Origin: CAVPEV01 sp963703555
GTDB lineage: Bacteria > Actinomycetota > Actinomycetes > Actinomycetales > Cellulomonadaceae
DNA length: 19,663 nucleotides
Direction: 5' to 3'
Assembly (NCBI GenBank): GCA_963703555.1
Contig: CAVPEV010000041.1
Coordinates: 1 to 19,663, forward strand
Program-made: the position numbers and the translations under genes
Notes under the pieces: model-generated
The model's input: only the letters and a program-made list of their open reading frames with translations
Told to the model about the DNA's origin: nothing
Databases searched by the model: none
Part shown: positions 1-5,991 of the stretch, in pieces
Numbering within the stretch: position 1 is the first letter of the stretch
How the letters are laid out: the number at the start of each line of letters is the position of its first letter

Positions 1-828
1 AGCCATCCCGTCCGGTAGCGCCCGGGCGTGGTCCACTCGCCGGGTGGCCCGGGCTCGGGTGACCCGGTCGGCGGCGTCGGCGGGGTCGACGACCAACAGC
101 GCCCGTTCGGTGTCCAGCGCCAGCTGGGTGGGGGTGCGCCGGTCCGCACCCGCCAGCACACGGTCCTGCACGGCTACCGCTACGGGCAGGCCCACCCGGT
201 CCAACCGTTCGACCAGGACCCGGGCCTTGATCCGGTCCAGCCGACCGGCCAGCAGTGCGTCCGCCGTGGGGGCCAAAGCCCCGGTGAACGCCCGCCCGTC
301 ACGCACCAGACGGGACGCAGCCCGCCGTGACCAGGCCAACCGCAACGCGAGCTCGTCCGCAGCGACGCACGGGTCGTTCGGCACGCCTGCCGATGGTGAC
401 CACCCCGGTGACATCGATGAGCGTCGGGCAAGGCGTCCCGCGGCCAGGGCGGACACCCCGTGCGCCCATGCGGCCAACCGTTCGCACGCTGCGACCAGCT
501 CCACCAGCAGCCCGTCGTCGGACGACCCCCCGTCCACGGTGTCCACCAGCCAGGCCAGGTCGGGACCAGCCCGGGTCCCCACCAGGTCATCAACCGTGAC
601 CGGCGGCCGGGCGGACGGGCCCCGATCCTGCCCGCCCGTCCACCCGTCCAGCGGGTCGCCCGGCACCGAAGGGTCCCACCACGGGTCCCCCGGCACCGGC
701 TCCCCCTGCTCCAGCAGCACGACTCCTGCCGGGACGGTCCTACCCACCAGGGCCGGCCCACCCGCGGGCACCACCGGCCCCGCCGGGACACCCCGCCCCA
801 CCACCCGGCAACCACCCTCATCGAACAT
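1..828 (-). CDS. DUF222 / 13E12-repeat family protein, 5' part (gene runs off left edge)
   Basis: The reverse frame is open from the window edge to a stop at 1042-1044, giving 276 residues from the ATG at 826-828. After a Pro/Gly-rich, acidic N-terminus of about 100 residues comes the helical DUF222 pattern: LLVELVAACERLAAW, a small-residue helix ending in LARR, then ADELALRLAWSRRAASRLV, ALLAGRLDRIKARVLVERLD and TQLALDTERALLVVDP, ending near DGMA. Members of this actinobacterial family usually run to 400-550 residues and end in an HNH endonuclease domain, which would lie left of the window. They are abundant, multicopy and of unknown cellular role; some resemble mobile-element or intein-type nucleases. 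I chose this ATG over an in-frame ATG at 913-915 because a TANNNT hexamer ends 7 nt before it, as at four other starts here. Its neighbours are decayed genes, so it belongs to the accessory stretch. Family assignment is from pattern recognition only. Confidence 0.8.
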   Translation of the reverse strand, partial: MFDEGGCRVVGRGVPAGPVVPAGGPALVGRTVPAGVVLLEQGEPVPGDPWWDPSVPGDPLDGWTGGQDRGPSARPPVTVDDLVGTRAGPDLAWLVDTVDGGSSDDGLLVELVAACERLAAWAHGVSALAAGRLARRSSMSPGWSPSAGVPNDPCVAADELALRLAWSRRAASRLVRDGRAFTGALAPTADALLAGRLDRIKARVLVERLDRVGLPVAVAVQDRVLAGADRRTPTQLALDTERALLVVDPADAADRVTRARATRRVDHARALPDGMA

Positions 829-835
829 GCGTTCG

Positions 836-841
836 AGTCTA
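836..841 (-). promoter_or_regulatory. candidate -10 hexamer TAGACT, leaderless start of the DUF222 gene
   Basis: On the reverse strand TAGACT ends 7 nt before the ATG at 828. There is no Shine-Dalgarno sequence between them. The spacing fits a transcript starting at, or within a base of, the start codon, as is common in actinobacteria. Confidence 0.5.
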
Positions 842-886
842 CCGGCCGCCACCCACACCGGGCAGCACCCATCCACAGGGTGTGCG

Positions 887-1048
887 TCAGGTTTGTGGTG
901 TGGCCCAGAGAACATCGTCGCGTCTGGACTGGTGCAGGGTCCGCGGCGCGAGGACGGGGTCCAGGCCGTGGATGGTCCAGTGCATGCCGGCTCGCTTCGC
1001 GCGTTGCTCCACGATGGCGTTGCAGGCTGAGCCCGGATCCGTCAGTTG
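887..1048 (-). pseudogene. C-terminal remnant of a DDE transposase (ISKra4-like pattern)
   Basis: The reverse frame ending at the TGA 887-889 reads GSACNAIVEQRAKRAGMHW, followed by LDPVLAPRTLHQSRRDDVLWA. This resembles the C-terminal helix of several transposase families (best remembered match ISKra4): Gly-Ser, a Cys, a conserved helix with Q/ER..KR.G, an aromatic Trp, then a leucine/arginine-rich segment ending before Trp. Only about 50 residues survive. The sequence upstream (from about 1050) changes abruptly into an unrelated gene fragment on the other strand, so the rest of the transposase is missing. I see no terminal inverted repeats or target duplication. It is a relic of an insertion sequence that probably helped build this mosaic stretch. 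The family name is uncertain; that it is a transposase tail is more likely than not. Confidence 0.5.
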
Positions 1049-1071
1049 TTGGGTGGCCTGGGAGGGTCGGG

Positions 1072-1341
1072 TGGTACCTGGCCGGCGTCAACCGCTACGA
1101 CATCCGCTCCGGTGAACTGACCCGGCTCACCGACTGCGACCCGGAGCGGTTCATCAGCGGCGGCTCCGTGTTCGACACGCAGGACGACGAGTCGTCGGGC
1201 ATCATCCCCGTGCCGTTCCTCGCTCCGCGCGCGTTCCTCCTCACCTCGCAGAACCACACCACCGTGGCCGACCCGGAGCAAGTGCAGAAGGGCCAGCTCA
1301 TGCTGCTCCGCGACTGGTCGCAACAGGGGCCGAAGCACTGA
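1072..1341 (+). pseudogene. C-terminal remnant of a PhoX/DUF839-like secreted protein
   Basis: The forward frame gives 89 residues from WYLAGVNRYD to a TGA at 1339-1341. It contains YDIRSGELTRLTDCDPE, then FDTQDDESSGIIPV, FLLTSQNHTTVADPE and KGQLMLLRDW. The repeated beta-strand character and the QDDESSGI segment followed by a C-terminal xGQLxLL strand recall the last propeller blade of the DUF839/PhoX group of secreted phosphatases and lipoproteins. There is no start codon, signal peptide or N-terminal part: the frame upstream is low-information sequence on the other side of the transposase remnant. It is therefore a 3' gene stub, presumably left when an insertion or deletion removed the front. 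The alternative is another secreted beta-propeller; the family call is tentative, the fragment status is clear. Confidence 0.45.
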
Positions 1342-1699
1342 GCGGCTGAACCGTCGCGCGGCCGTTCGGCGCTTGTGGGCCGACGCCCTCGAGCGCTTGC
1401 CCGTGGGACCGGCCCGACCAAGACCGGATCGCCGAGCGGTACGCGCTGTTCCTCGCCAGGCCGATGACTCGTGCGGGGACCGTCCCGTCAGGCCGGTGCG
1501 AGAGAGGAGCACGCGCACGTGAACGGCAGCTGCGTGACCAGGAGGACCGCGGGCCGACATGCGCAACCGCGCTCAGCCACTCGTCGGCCGCGGCACGTCG
1601 TGCGACGCTGCATCAACCGTCAGGTCCTACGCCTCGCCCACCGTGAACCTGCCCCGGAGTACTCACCGCGCTGGAGGAGGACTGTGGGCCGGGAGCCCA
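1342..1699. other. spacer between gene remnants, no recognisable gene
   Basis: This stretch separates the PhoX-like stub from the stop codon of the alcohol dehydrogenase. Short arginine/proline-rich frames exist on both strands, but none shows a domain pattern, a good ribosome binding site or residues that look selected. I saw no tandem repeat or strong hairpin. It is probably eroded coding sequence within the accessory region. Confidence 0.5.
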
Positions 1700-2794
1700 T
1701 CACGGGATGACCGTGATGTGGATGCCCTCCTCTCCGGGGATTTCGCCGGCGAGGGTGCGCACCGCTTCGTCGATCTGGTCGATGTGGAAGGTATGGGTGT
1801 GGAGCTTCTCGAACGGGTACTTGTGTTCTCTGATCACCCGGATGGCCTGCTCGTACGACCAGCGGCGCACACCCAGGGTGCCCTTGATGGTGACGCCCTT
1901 CATGACGACCTTGTCCGACACGATCGGCACCTGCTTCATGCCCTTGATACCGGCCAGCACCATGGTTCCGCCGGGCCGCACGGCCTCGAGTCCGTCGAGG
2001 ATCGGCTGGGTGGCGAAGGCGCTGACGTCGACCACCCTGTCTGCGAGGTGGCCCCCGGTCAGCTCGGTCACCCGGGCCACGGTGTCCTCCCGTTCGACGT
2101 CAATCGTGTGGGTGGCGCCGAACTCCTTGGCCAGCCGTAGCTTCGGTTCGTCCTTGGCCAGTCCGGTCACGATGATCGTGGACGCCCCCGCCTCCCGCGC
2201 GGCGACCACCGCGGCGATGCCTCGCTGCCCGGCCCCGAGCACGAGGACGGTGTCGCCCGGACGTGTTCCGGCCTCAAGGTAGGCCCACTCGAAGCCCGCG
2301 CCCAGCGGGTTGAACAGCACGGCGTCCTGGGTGGACAGATCCTCCGGCAACCGGTGGAGGACGGTGTTCGGCCGCAACTCCATCCACTCGGCATAGCCGC
2401 CCCACAGGCCGGAACCGCTTGTCGTGGGGGTGTAGGCGTACATGAACCGGTTGGTGCAGAACTGGTACTTGCCGGCGGTGCACTGTTCGCACACGCCGCA
2501 GGGCGCGAACGGCTCGACGGCTACCCGGTCACCCTCCTTGAAACCCCAGACCCGGGCGGCTTCGGAACTGATCTTGGCAATGCGTCCGATGGGCTCGTGG
2601 CCAGGGATCACGGGATAGTCGAAGAGGCCGGTGTCACGTACCGCACCGACGTACTGTTCGACGTCGCTGCCGCACATGCCGCTGGCTTCCACCTCGAGCA
2701 GTGCCCCGCCAGGTTGCGGATCGGACGGTACGTCGAATTCCTGCATCTGGATGGTGCGGTCCGCCACCTGCACAGCCGCGCGTGCCTTCTTCAT
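1700..2794 (-). CDS. zinc-dependent medium-chain alcohol dehydrogenase
   Basis: A 364-residue cytosolic MDR-superfamily oxidoreductase, expected to oxidise an alcohol or sugar alcohol with NAD(P). The N-terminal GroES-like domain has the catalytic-zinc Cys in GMCGSD and the GHE motif (PVIPGHEPIG). The structural-zinc lobe CGVCEQCTAGKYQFC has the usual C-X2-C-X2-C-X7-C spacing. The Rossmann domain carries VLVLGAGQRGIAAV (GxGxxG); the second strand ends IIVTGL with no acidic residue, so NADP use is possible. The length is typical. Start: the ATG at 2792-2794 follows a strong AGGAGG. The open frame continues upstream to 3295, but that part is a shadow. It lies just downstream of a decayed GH43-like gene on the same strand, so it may once have been part of a carbohydrate-use operon. 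The substrate cannot be told from sequence. It is the only intact gene of the accessory stretch apart from the truncated-by-window DUF222. Confidence 0.9.
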   Translation of the reverse strand: MKKARAAVQVADRTIQMQEFDVPSDPQPGGALLEVEASGMCGSDVEQYVGAVRDTGLFDYPVIPGHEPIGRIAKISSEAARVWGFKEGDRVAVEPFAPCGVCEQCTAGKYQFCTNRFMYAYTPTTSGSGLWGGYAEWMELRPNTVLHRLPEDLSTQDAVLFNPLGAGFEWAYLEAGTRPGDTVLVLGAGQRGIAAVVAAREAGASTIIVTGLAKDEPKLRLAKEFGATHTIDVEREDTVARVTELTGGHLADRVVDVSAFATQPILDGLEAVRPGGTMVLAGIKGMKQVPIVSDKVVMKGVTIKGTLGVRRWSYEQAIRVIREHKYPFEKLHTHTFHIDQIDEAVRTLAGEIPGEEGIHITVIP

Positions 2795-2799
2795 GAGAC

Positions 2800-2805
2800 C
2801 CTCCT
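2800..2805 (-). promoter_or_regulatory. Shine-Dalgarno AGGAGG deciding the dehydrogenase start
   Basis: On the reverse strand AGGAGG lies 5 nt before the ATG at 2794. It singles out this ATG within a much longer open frame. Confidence 0.8.
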
Positions 2806-2816
2806 CGATGAGCTGT

Positions 2817-2831
2817 CCCGAGCTTCTCGGG
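2817..2831. repeat. short perfect hairpin upstream of the dehydrogenase ribosome binding site
   Basis: CCCGAG / CTT / CTCGGG: 6-bp arms and a 3-nt loop, 12 nt before the AGGAGG. No T-run follows on either strand, so it is not a classical terminator. It may be an mRNA structure at the junction with the GH43 remnant, or chance in GC-rich DNA. Confidence 0.35.
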
Positions 2832-2840
2832 GGCCCGCGC

Positions 2841-3140
2841 CCCGGAGAATGCCCTGCCGGCATAGGCGTCCCCACAGTACAGGTACCGCGCATCGTCGTC
2901 GACGAACACCTCCCCGTGGTCGGCCCAGGCGACCAGGTCGGTGGAGGAGGAGGCGAGCAACGAGGTCGAGGTCCAGCCCTCGGTGCCGTCCGGGGTCGGG
3001 TACAGCCAGAACTGGCCGTCGAGCACCACGAGCGTCCTGACCGGGCGGGGCCTGGACGAGCCGCACGTCGAGTTGCTCTTCGTCCAGTCCTGACACACGT
3101 TCGAACCGCAACGGCTTCTCCCGTCATCAGAGGGTGGCAT
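2841..3140 (-). pseudogene. GH43-like glycosidase N-terminal fragment with internal deletion
   Basis: The reverse frame starting at the ATG 3138-3140 has a good ribosome binding site (AAAGGAG, 4 nt spacing). It reads LDGQFWLYPTPDGTEGW, then SLLASSSTDLVAWADHGEVF, then DDDARYLYCGDAYAGRAF. The first two blocks look like the early blades of a family 43 beta-propeller (YxYPTTDG..GW, SSTDLVNWTDHG). The third resembles a later strand (GKYYLY.CGDAxIGVA), so the tryptophan/proline-rich segment expected between them has been lost. The frame then runs into the dehydrogenase leader and stops at 2634 inside that gene. GH43 enzymes cleave arabinan or xylan side chains; a functional enzyme would need about 300 or more residues, so this is a relic. 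Family call moderate; broken status firm. Confidence 0.5.
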
Positions 3141-3379
3141 TCATCTCCTTTGCATCGATCGGAGAAGTCGTTGCCACGTATGTGTCGCGGCGTGTCGCTA
3201 TTGCCCGGAAACCTCTTGGAATGAACTGGCCTGTCCGCTGGCGTCAGGGGTTTCGCATAAGCCTCCATGCCCCCCACGCCCGCGAAGACGCACACCGTGG
3301 ACCGTCGGGAAGAGGCGCACCCGCCCGGACGTTGGGACCAAGGTCGAGCGCCCCGGCCGACCGATCCCCGAGGGAGACC

Positions 3380-3748
3380 ATGACCAGCGATGCGGTGACC
3401 CTGCCCGAGTCCGACGCCCCGCGTGAGGCCGTCGCCGACGGCGCCCGGGCGGCAGCGGAAGCCGTCGCAGCTGTTCGCCCGGTACCCGCCGGCGTCGAGC
3501 TTCCCCCGGCCGGCACCGTGACGATGTTCACGACGACGTGGTGCGGCTACTGCCGCCGTCTCAAGACCCAGCTGGACGCGTCGGGGATCGGGTACACGGA
3601 GGTGGACGTCGAGGAGCAGCCGGATGCGGCGGCGCTCGTCGAGCAGCTCAACGACGGCAACCGCACCGTCCCCACGGTGCTGTTCCCGGACGGCTCGGCA
3701 GCGACCAACCCGTCGGTGGCCCAGGTCCGCGCCCGCCTCGCGGTCTGA
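3380..3748 (+). CDS. mycoredoxin / glutaredoxin-like protein
   Basis: A 122-residue thioredoxin-fold protein with the core VTMFTTTWCGYCRRLKTQL, active-site Cys55 and Cys58 (CGYC), the cis-proline loop RTVPTVLF (residues 95-102) and a C-terminal NPSVAQVRARL helix. Mycoredoxins reduce mycothiol-mixed disulfides in actinobacteria and are usually about 80-90 residues. This one has an extra 45-residue Ala/Glu/Pro-rich N-terminus, probably disordered. Start: the ATG at 3380 follows GAGGGAG at good spacing; the longer open frame from 3134 is a shadow. In M. tuberculosis the orthologue (mrx1, Rv3198A) sits by nudC and adnAB, as here, which supports the call. The gene converges on nudC with a 98-bp gap holding a 16-bp tandem duplication. 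The 239 bp upstream (3141-3379) show no other gene. Confidence 0.85.
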   Translation: MTSDAVTLPESDAPREAVADGARAAAEAVAAVRPVPAGVELPPAGTVTMFTTTWCGYCRRLKTQLDASGIGYTEVDVEEQPDAAALVEQLNDGNRTVPTVLFPDGSAATNPSVAQVRARLAV

Positions 3749-3776
3749 CCCCTGCGTGCCGCGCGCCGGCGGCGGT

Positions 3777-3808
3777 TCGCACGGTCGGTGGGTCGCACGG
3801 TCGGTGGG
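3777..3808. repeat. 16-bp tandem duplication between the mycoredoxin and nudC genes
   Basis: Two perfect adjacent copies of TCGCACGGTCGGTGGG fill the middle of the convergent spacer. No hairpin with a T-run is seen. Similar duplications with other units lie in other spacers of this window. Confidence 0.85.
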
Positions 3809-3846
3809 TCACCGGCCGCCCAGCACCGTCCCATCGGCTGCGGTGG

Positions 3847-4884
3847 TCACCAGCCGCCGGGCACTGTCCCGCCGTACCAGTCCTCGACCAGGGCGCGGGC
3901 GATGGACGAGCGCATCGGCAGCAGAACCTGGCCGGCGCCGATCGCGTCCCACAGCTCCTGCCGCGTGTACCAGCCCGCCTCGGCGATCTCCTGCCCGTCG
4001 ACGGTGATCCGCGTCGTCGCCGCGTGGGCCCGGAAGGCCAGCATGAGCGACGCGGGGAACGGCCACGGCTGGCTCCCCCGGTAGTCGACCTCGTCGACCA
4101 CCACCGCGGTCTCCTCACGCACCTCGCGCCTGATCGCATGCTCGGCGGACTCCCCGGGCTCGACGAACCCGGCCAGCACCGTGTAGCGGCCCGCCGGCCA
4201 GCGCGCGGACCGAGCGAGCAGCAGGCGGTCGCCGTCGTCGACGACCGCCATGATGACCGCAGGGTCCGTGCGCGGATAGTGCTCGGTGCCGTCCTGCTCG
4301 CAGCGACGCACCCAGCCGGCCGACACGGGGTCGGTCGCCGCCCCGCACCGGGGACAGCGCCGATGGCGCGCATGCCAGCCGGCGAGCGCGACCGCCATCG
4401 TGGCCAGACCCGCATCACGGTCGTCCAGCACCGCGCCGACCAGGCGCAGCGAGGACCAGACGGTCCCCTCGGGGGCGGGCACCGGGTCCGGGGCCACGTC
4501 CACCTGGGCCACGTCCACGGGCTCCCCGTCGCGCAGCTCCGCCGCAGCCAGCGGGTCGGACAAGGGTGCCTCGTCGACGAGCAGGGCCAGGTATGCGGGA
4601 CCGGCCGGCGCCGGTTCGCCGGGCGCCGCACCCGGCAGCTGGTCGGCGTCGTCGTAACCGAGGAAGGCCCAGATCCCCGGATGGGCCAGCGCTCCGGCCT
4701 CCGGCGCAGCCAGGTAGGCGACCGCGCTGCCGTCCGGCGTGGTGGCCACGGCACCGTCCCGGGCGAGCAGCACCCGCGTGGTGGGGTCCGCCCGCAGGCG
4801 CTCGAGCAGCCCCGGGACGGTGCGCTGGTCGCCGGCCCGGTCCGTGCGGGTGCGGGACAGCGAGAGCAGGTCCACCGGGATCAC
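3847..4884 (-). CDS. nudC: NudC-type Nudix NAD(H) pyrophosphatase
   Basis: A 345-residue protein that would hydrolyse NAD(H) to NMN(H) and AMP, and in some bacteria removes NAD caps from RNA. Domains in order: N-terminal NudC-like domain (1 to about 165), zinc ribbon with Cys177, Cys180 and Cys195 (CPRCG...RRCEQDG; the usual fourth Cys is replaced by Asp198), and the Nudix domain. The Nudix box spans residues 239-261 (GFVEPGES...REVREETAV) with all Glu/Arg ligands, but Ala260 in place of the usual Gly. The NudC-specific SQPWPFPASLM follows at 271-281. Start: GTG at 4882-4884, lacking a Shine-Dalgarno but preceded by TAGCGT and 6 nt, the leaderless pattern. It is transcribed divergently from the phosphotransferase gene (127-bp gap). 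Function is well supported by the two signatures. Confidence 0.93.
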   Translation of the reverse strand: MIPVDLLSLSRTRTDRAGDQRTVPGLLERLRADPTTRVLLARDGAVATTPDGSAVAYLAAPEAGALAHPGIWAFLGYDDADQLPGAAPGEPAPAGPAYLALLVDEAPLSDPLAAAELRDGEPVDVAQVDVAPDPVPAPEGTVWSSLRLVGAVLDDRDAGLATMAVALAGWHARHRRCPRCGAATDPVSAGWVRRCEQDGTEHYPRTDPAVIMAVVDDGDRLLLARSARWPAGRYTVLAGFVEPGESAEHAIRREVREETAVVVDEVDYRGSQPWPFPASLMLAFRAHAATTRITVDGQEIAEAGWYTRQELWDAIGAGQVLLPMRSSIARALVEDWYGGTVPGGW

Positions 4885-4890
4885 CTGGCC

Positions 4891-4896
4891 ACGCTA
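4891..4896 (-). promoter_or_regulatory. candidate -10 TAGCGT, leaderless start of nudC
   Basis: On the reverse strand TAGCGT is followed by 6 nt and then the GTG start. No -35 element is obvious. Confidence 0.55.
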
Positions 4897-4999
4897 GCTC
4901 GCCGGACCCCGGCAGGCTCGGCGCGGCTGTCGCGGCCCGTGCCACCCCCAGGATGCCGACACGCGCCGCGGGTCCCGGCCGACCGGGCGGCAGCGCCCC

Positions 5000-5005
5000 T
5001 ACCCT
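5000..5005 (+). promoter_or_regulatory. candidate -10 TACCCT, leaderless start of the phosphotransferase gene
   Basis: TACCCT is followed by GGCCGG and then the GTG at 5012. There is no Shine-Dalgarno, so the transcript probably starts at the initiation codon. Confidence 0.55.
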
Positions 5006-5011
5006 GGCCGG

Positions 5012-5956
5012 GTGGCCCGTTCCCCGCTCGCTCTCGCCGCTCTGGCCACCGTCGCCGTGCCCGGGCTCGACGCCTTCGACGTCCGACGCCCCCCGCAACA
5101 GGACACCGACCTGGACGTCGCCGTCGTCGTCGACGCCAACCGACACCGCTGGGTGGTCCGGGCGCCGACCGGTCCGGGCGCCGGGGCGGCCCTCGAAGCC
5201 GAGGTGAACCTGCTCGAGCCGCTGGCTGCGGCCGTCGATCGCGGCCTCCTGCCGTTCGACGTCCCCCGGGTCGCGGGCCATGCCTACCTGCCGGAGGGCG
5301 GCCGGGCCTTCGTGCACCCGGCGCTGCCCGGCCGGCCCCTGCGGCTGGAGATGCTGCGCCCGGGCCCGGGACTGGCCGCATCGTTGGGCCGCGCGGTCGC
5401 CGCCGTGCACGAGCTGCCGCCCTCCCTCGTCGGTGACCTGGGACTGCCCATGTACGACGCCCGGACGTACCGCCAGCGCAGGCTCGCCGAGCTGGACGAA
5501 GCGGCCCGCACCGGCAGGGTGCCAGCGACGCTGCTCCGGCGGTGGGAGGAACGGCTCGAGGACGTCTCGCTGTGGCGGTTCCGACCAACCGTCGTGCACG
5601 GGGACCTCACGGCGGAGAACGTGCTCGTCGCCGATGGGGCCGTGAGCGCGATCCAGTCATGGCGCGAGGTCAAGGTCGCCGACCCGGCCGACGACCTGTC
5701 CTGGCTGCTCGTCGGCGCCCCGGAGGATGCCCTCGACTCGGTCATGGAGGCCTACCAGCTGCGCCGGACCGAGCTCACCGACCCGTACCTCGCCGACCGG
5801 GCGCTGCTGGCCGGTGAGCTCGCGCTGGCCCGCTGGCTGCTGCACGGTGTGCGGTCCGCCGACGCCGACGTCGTCGCGGACGCCGTGCAGATGCTCGACG
5901 AGCTCGACGAGTTCACCCGCAGCACGGGCGAGCTGCACGCCAGCCCGTTGGGCTGA
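5012..5956 (+). CDS. APH-fold phosphotransferase-like protein (aminoglycoside/macrolide kinase superfamily), possibly inactive
   Basis: A 314-residue cytosolic protein with the C-lobe signature VVHGDLTAENVLVADG (His196, Asp198, Asn203) and the downstream VADPADDLSWLL (residues 222-232), typical of antibiotic and choline kinase-fold phosphotransferases. The N-lobe is short, with RWVVRAP near 46-52 as the probable nucleotide strand and AEVNLLEPL as the following helix. In active members the segment after the catalytic loop reads (V)IDW, whose Asp binds magnesium; here it is AIQSWRE, with Ser216 at that place. Either activity is lost or another residue serves. Related proteins commonly lie beside the AdnB gene in actinobacteria, so a housekeeping role is likelier than drug resistance. 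The gene is convergent with adnB, 35 bp away. Start: GTG, leaderless pattern. Superfamily call firm, substrate unknown. Confidence 0.85.
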   Translation: MARSPLALAALATVAVPGLDAFDVRRPPQQDTDLDVAVVVDANRHRWVVRAPTGPGAGAALEAEVNLLEPLAAAVDRGLLPFDVPRVAGHAYLPEGGRAFVHPALPGRPLRLEMLRPGPGLAASLGRAVAAVHELPPSLVGDLGLPMYDARTYRQRRLAELDEAARTGRVPATLLRRWEERLEDVSLWRFRPTVVHGDLTAENVLVADGAVSAIQSWREVKVADPADDLSWLLVGAPEDALDSVMEAYQLRRTELTDPYLADRALLAGELALARWLLHGVRSADADVVADAVQMLDELDEFTRSTGELHASPLG

Positions 5957-5991
5957 CCTGGCGGACTCGACCCGAGGACGACGGCGGGCGG

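Noticed and set aside
180..1091. 303-codon minus-strand frame over the DUF222 region
   Set aside because: It is out of frame with the recognisable DUF222 helices, and its product is Trp/Arg/Gly-rich, a typical shadow.
5957..5991. Terminator between the phosphotransferase and adnB genes
   Set aside because: The 35-bp convergent gap has no convincing inverted repeat or T-run.
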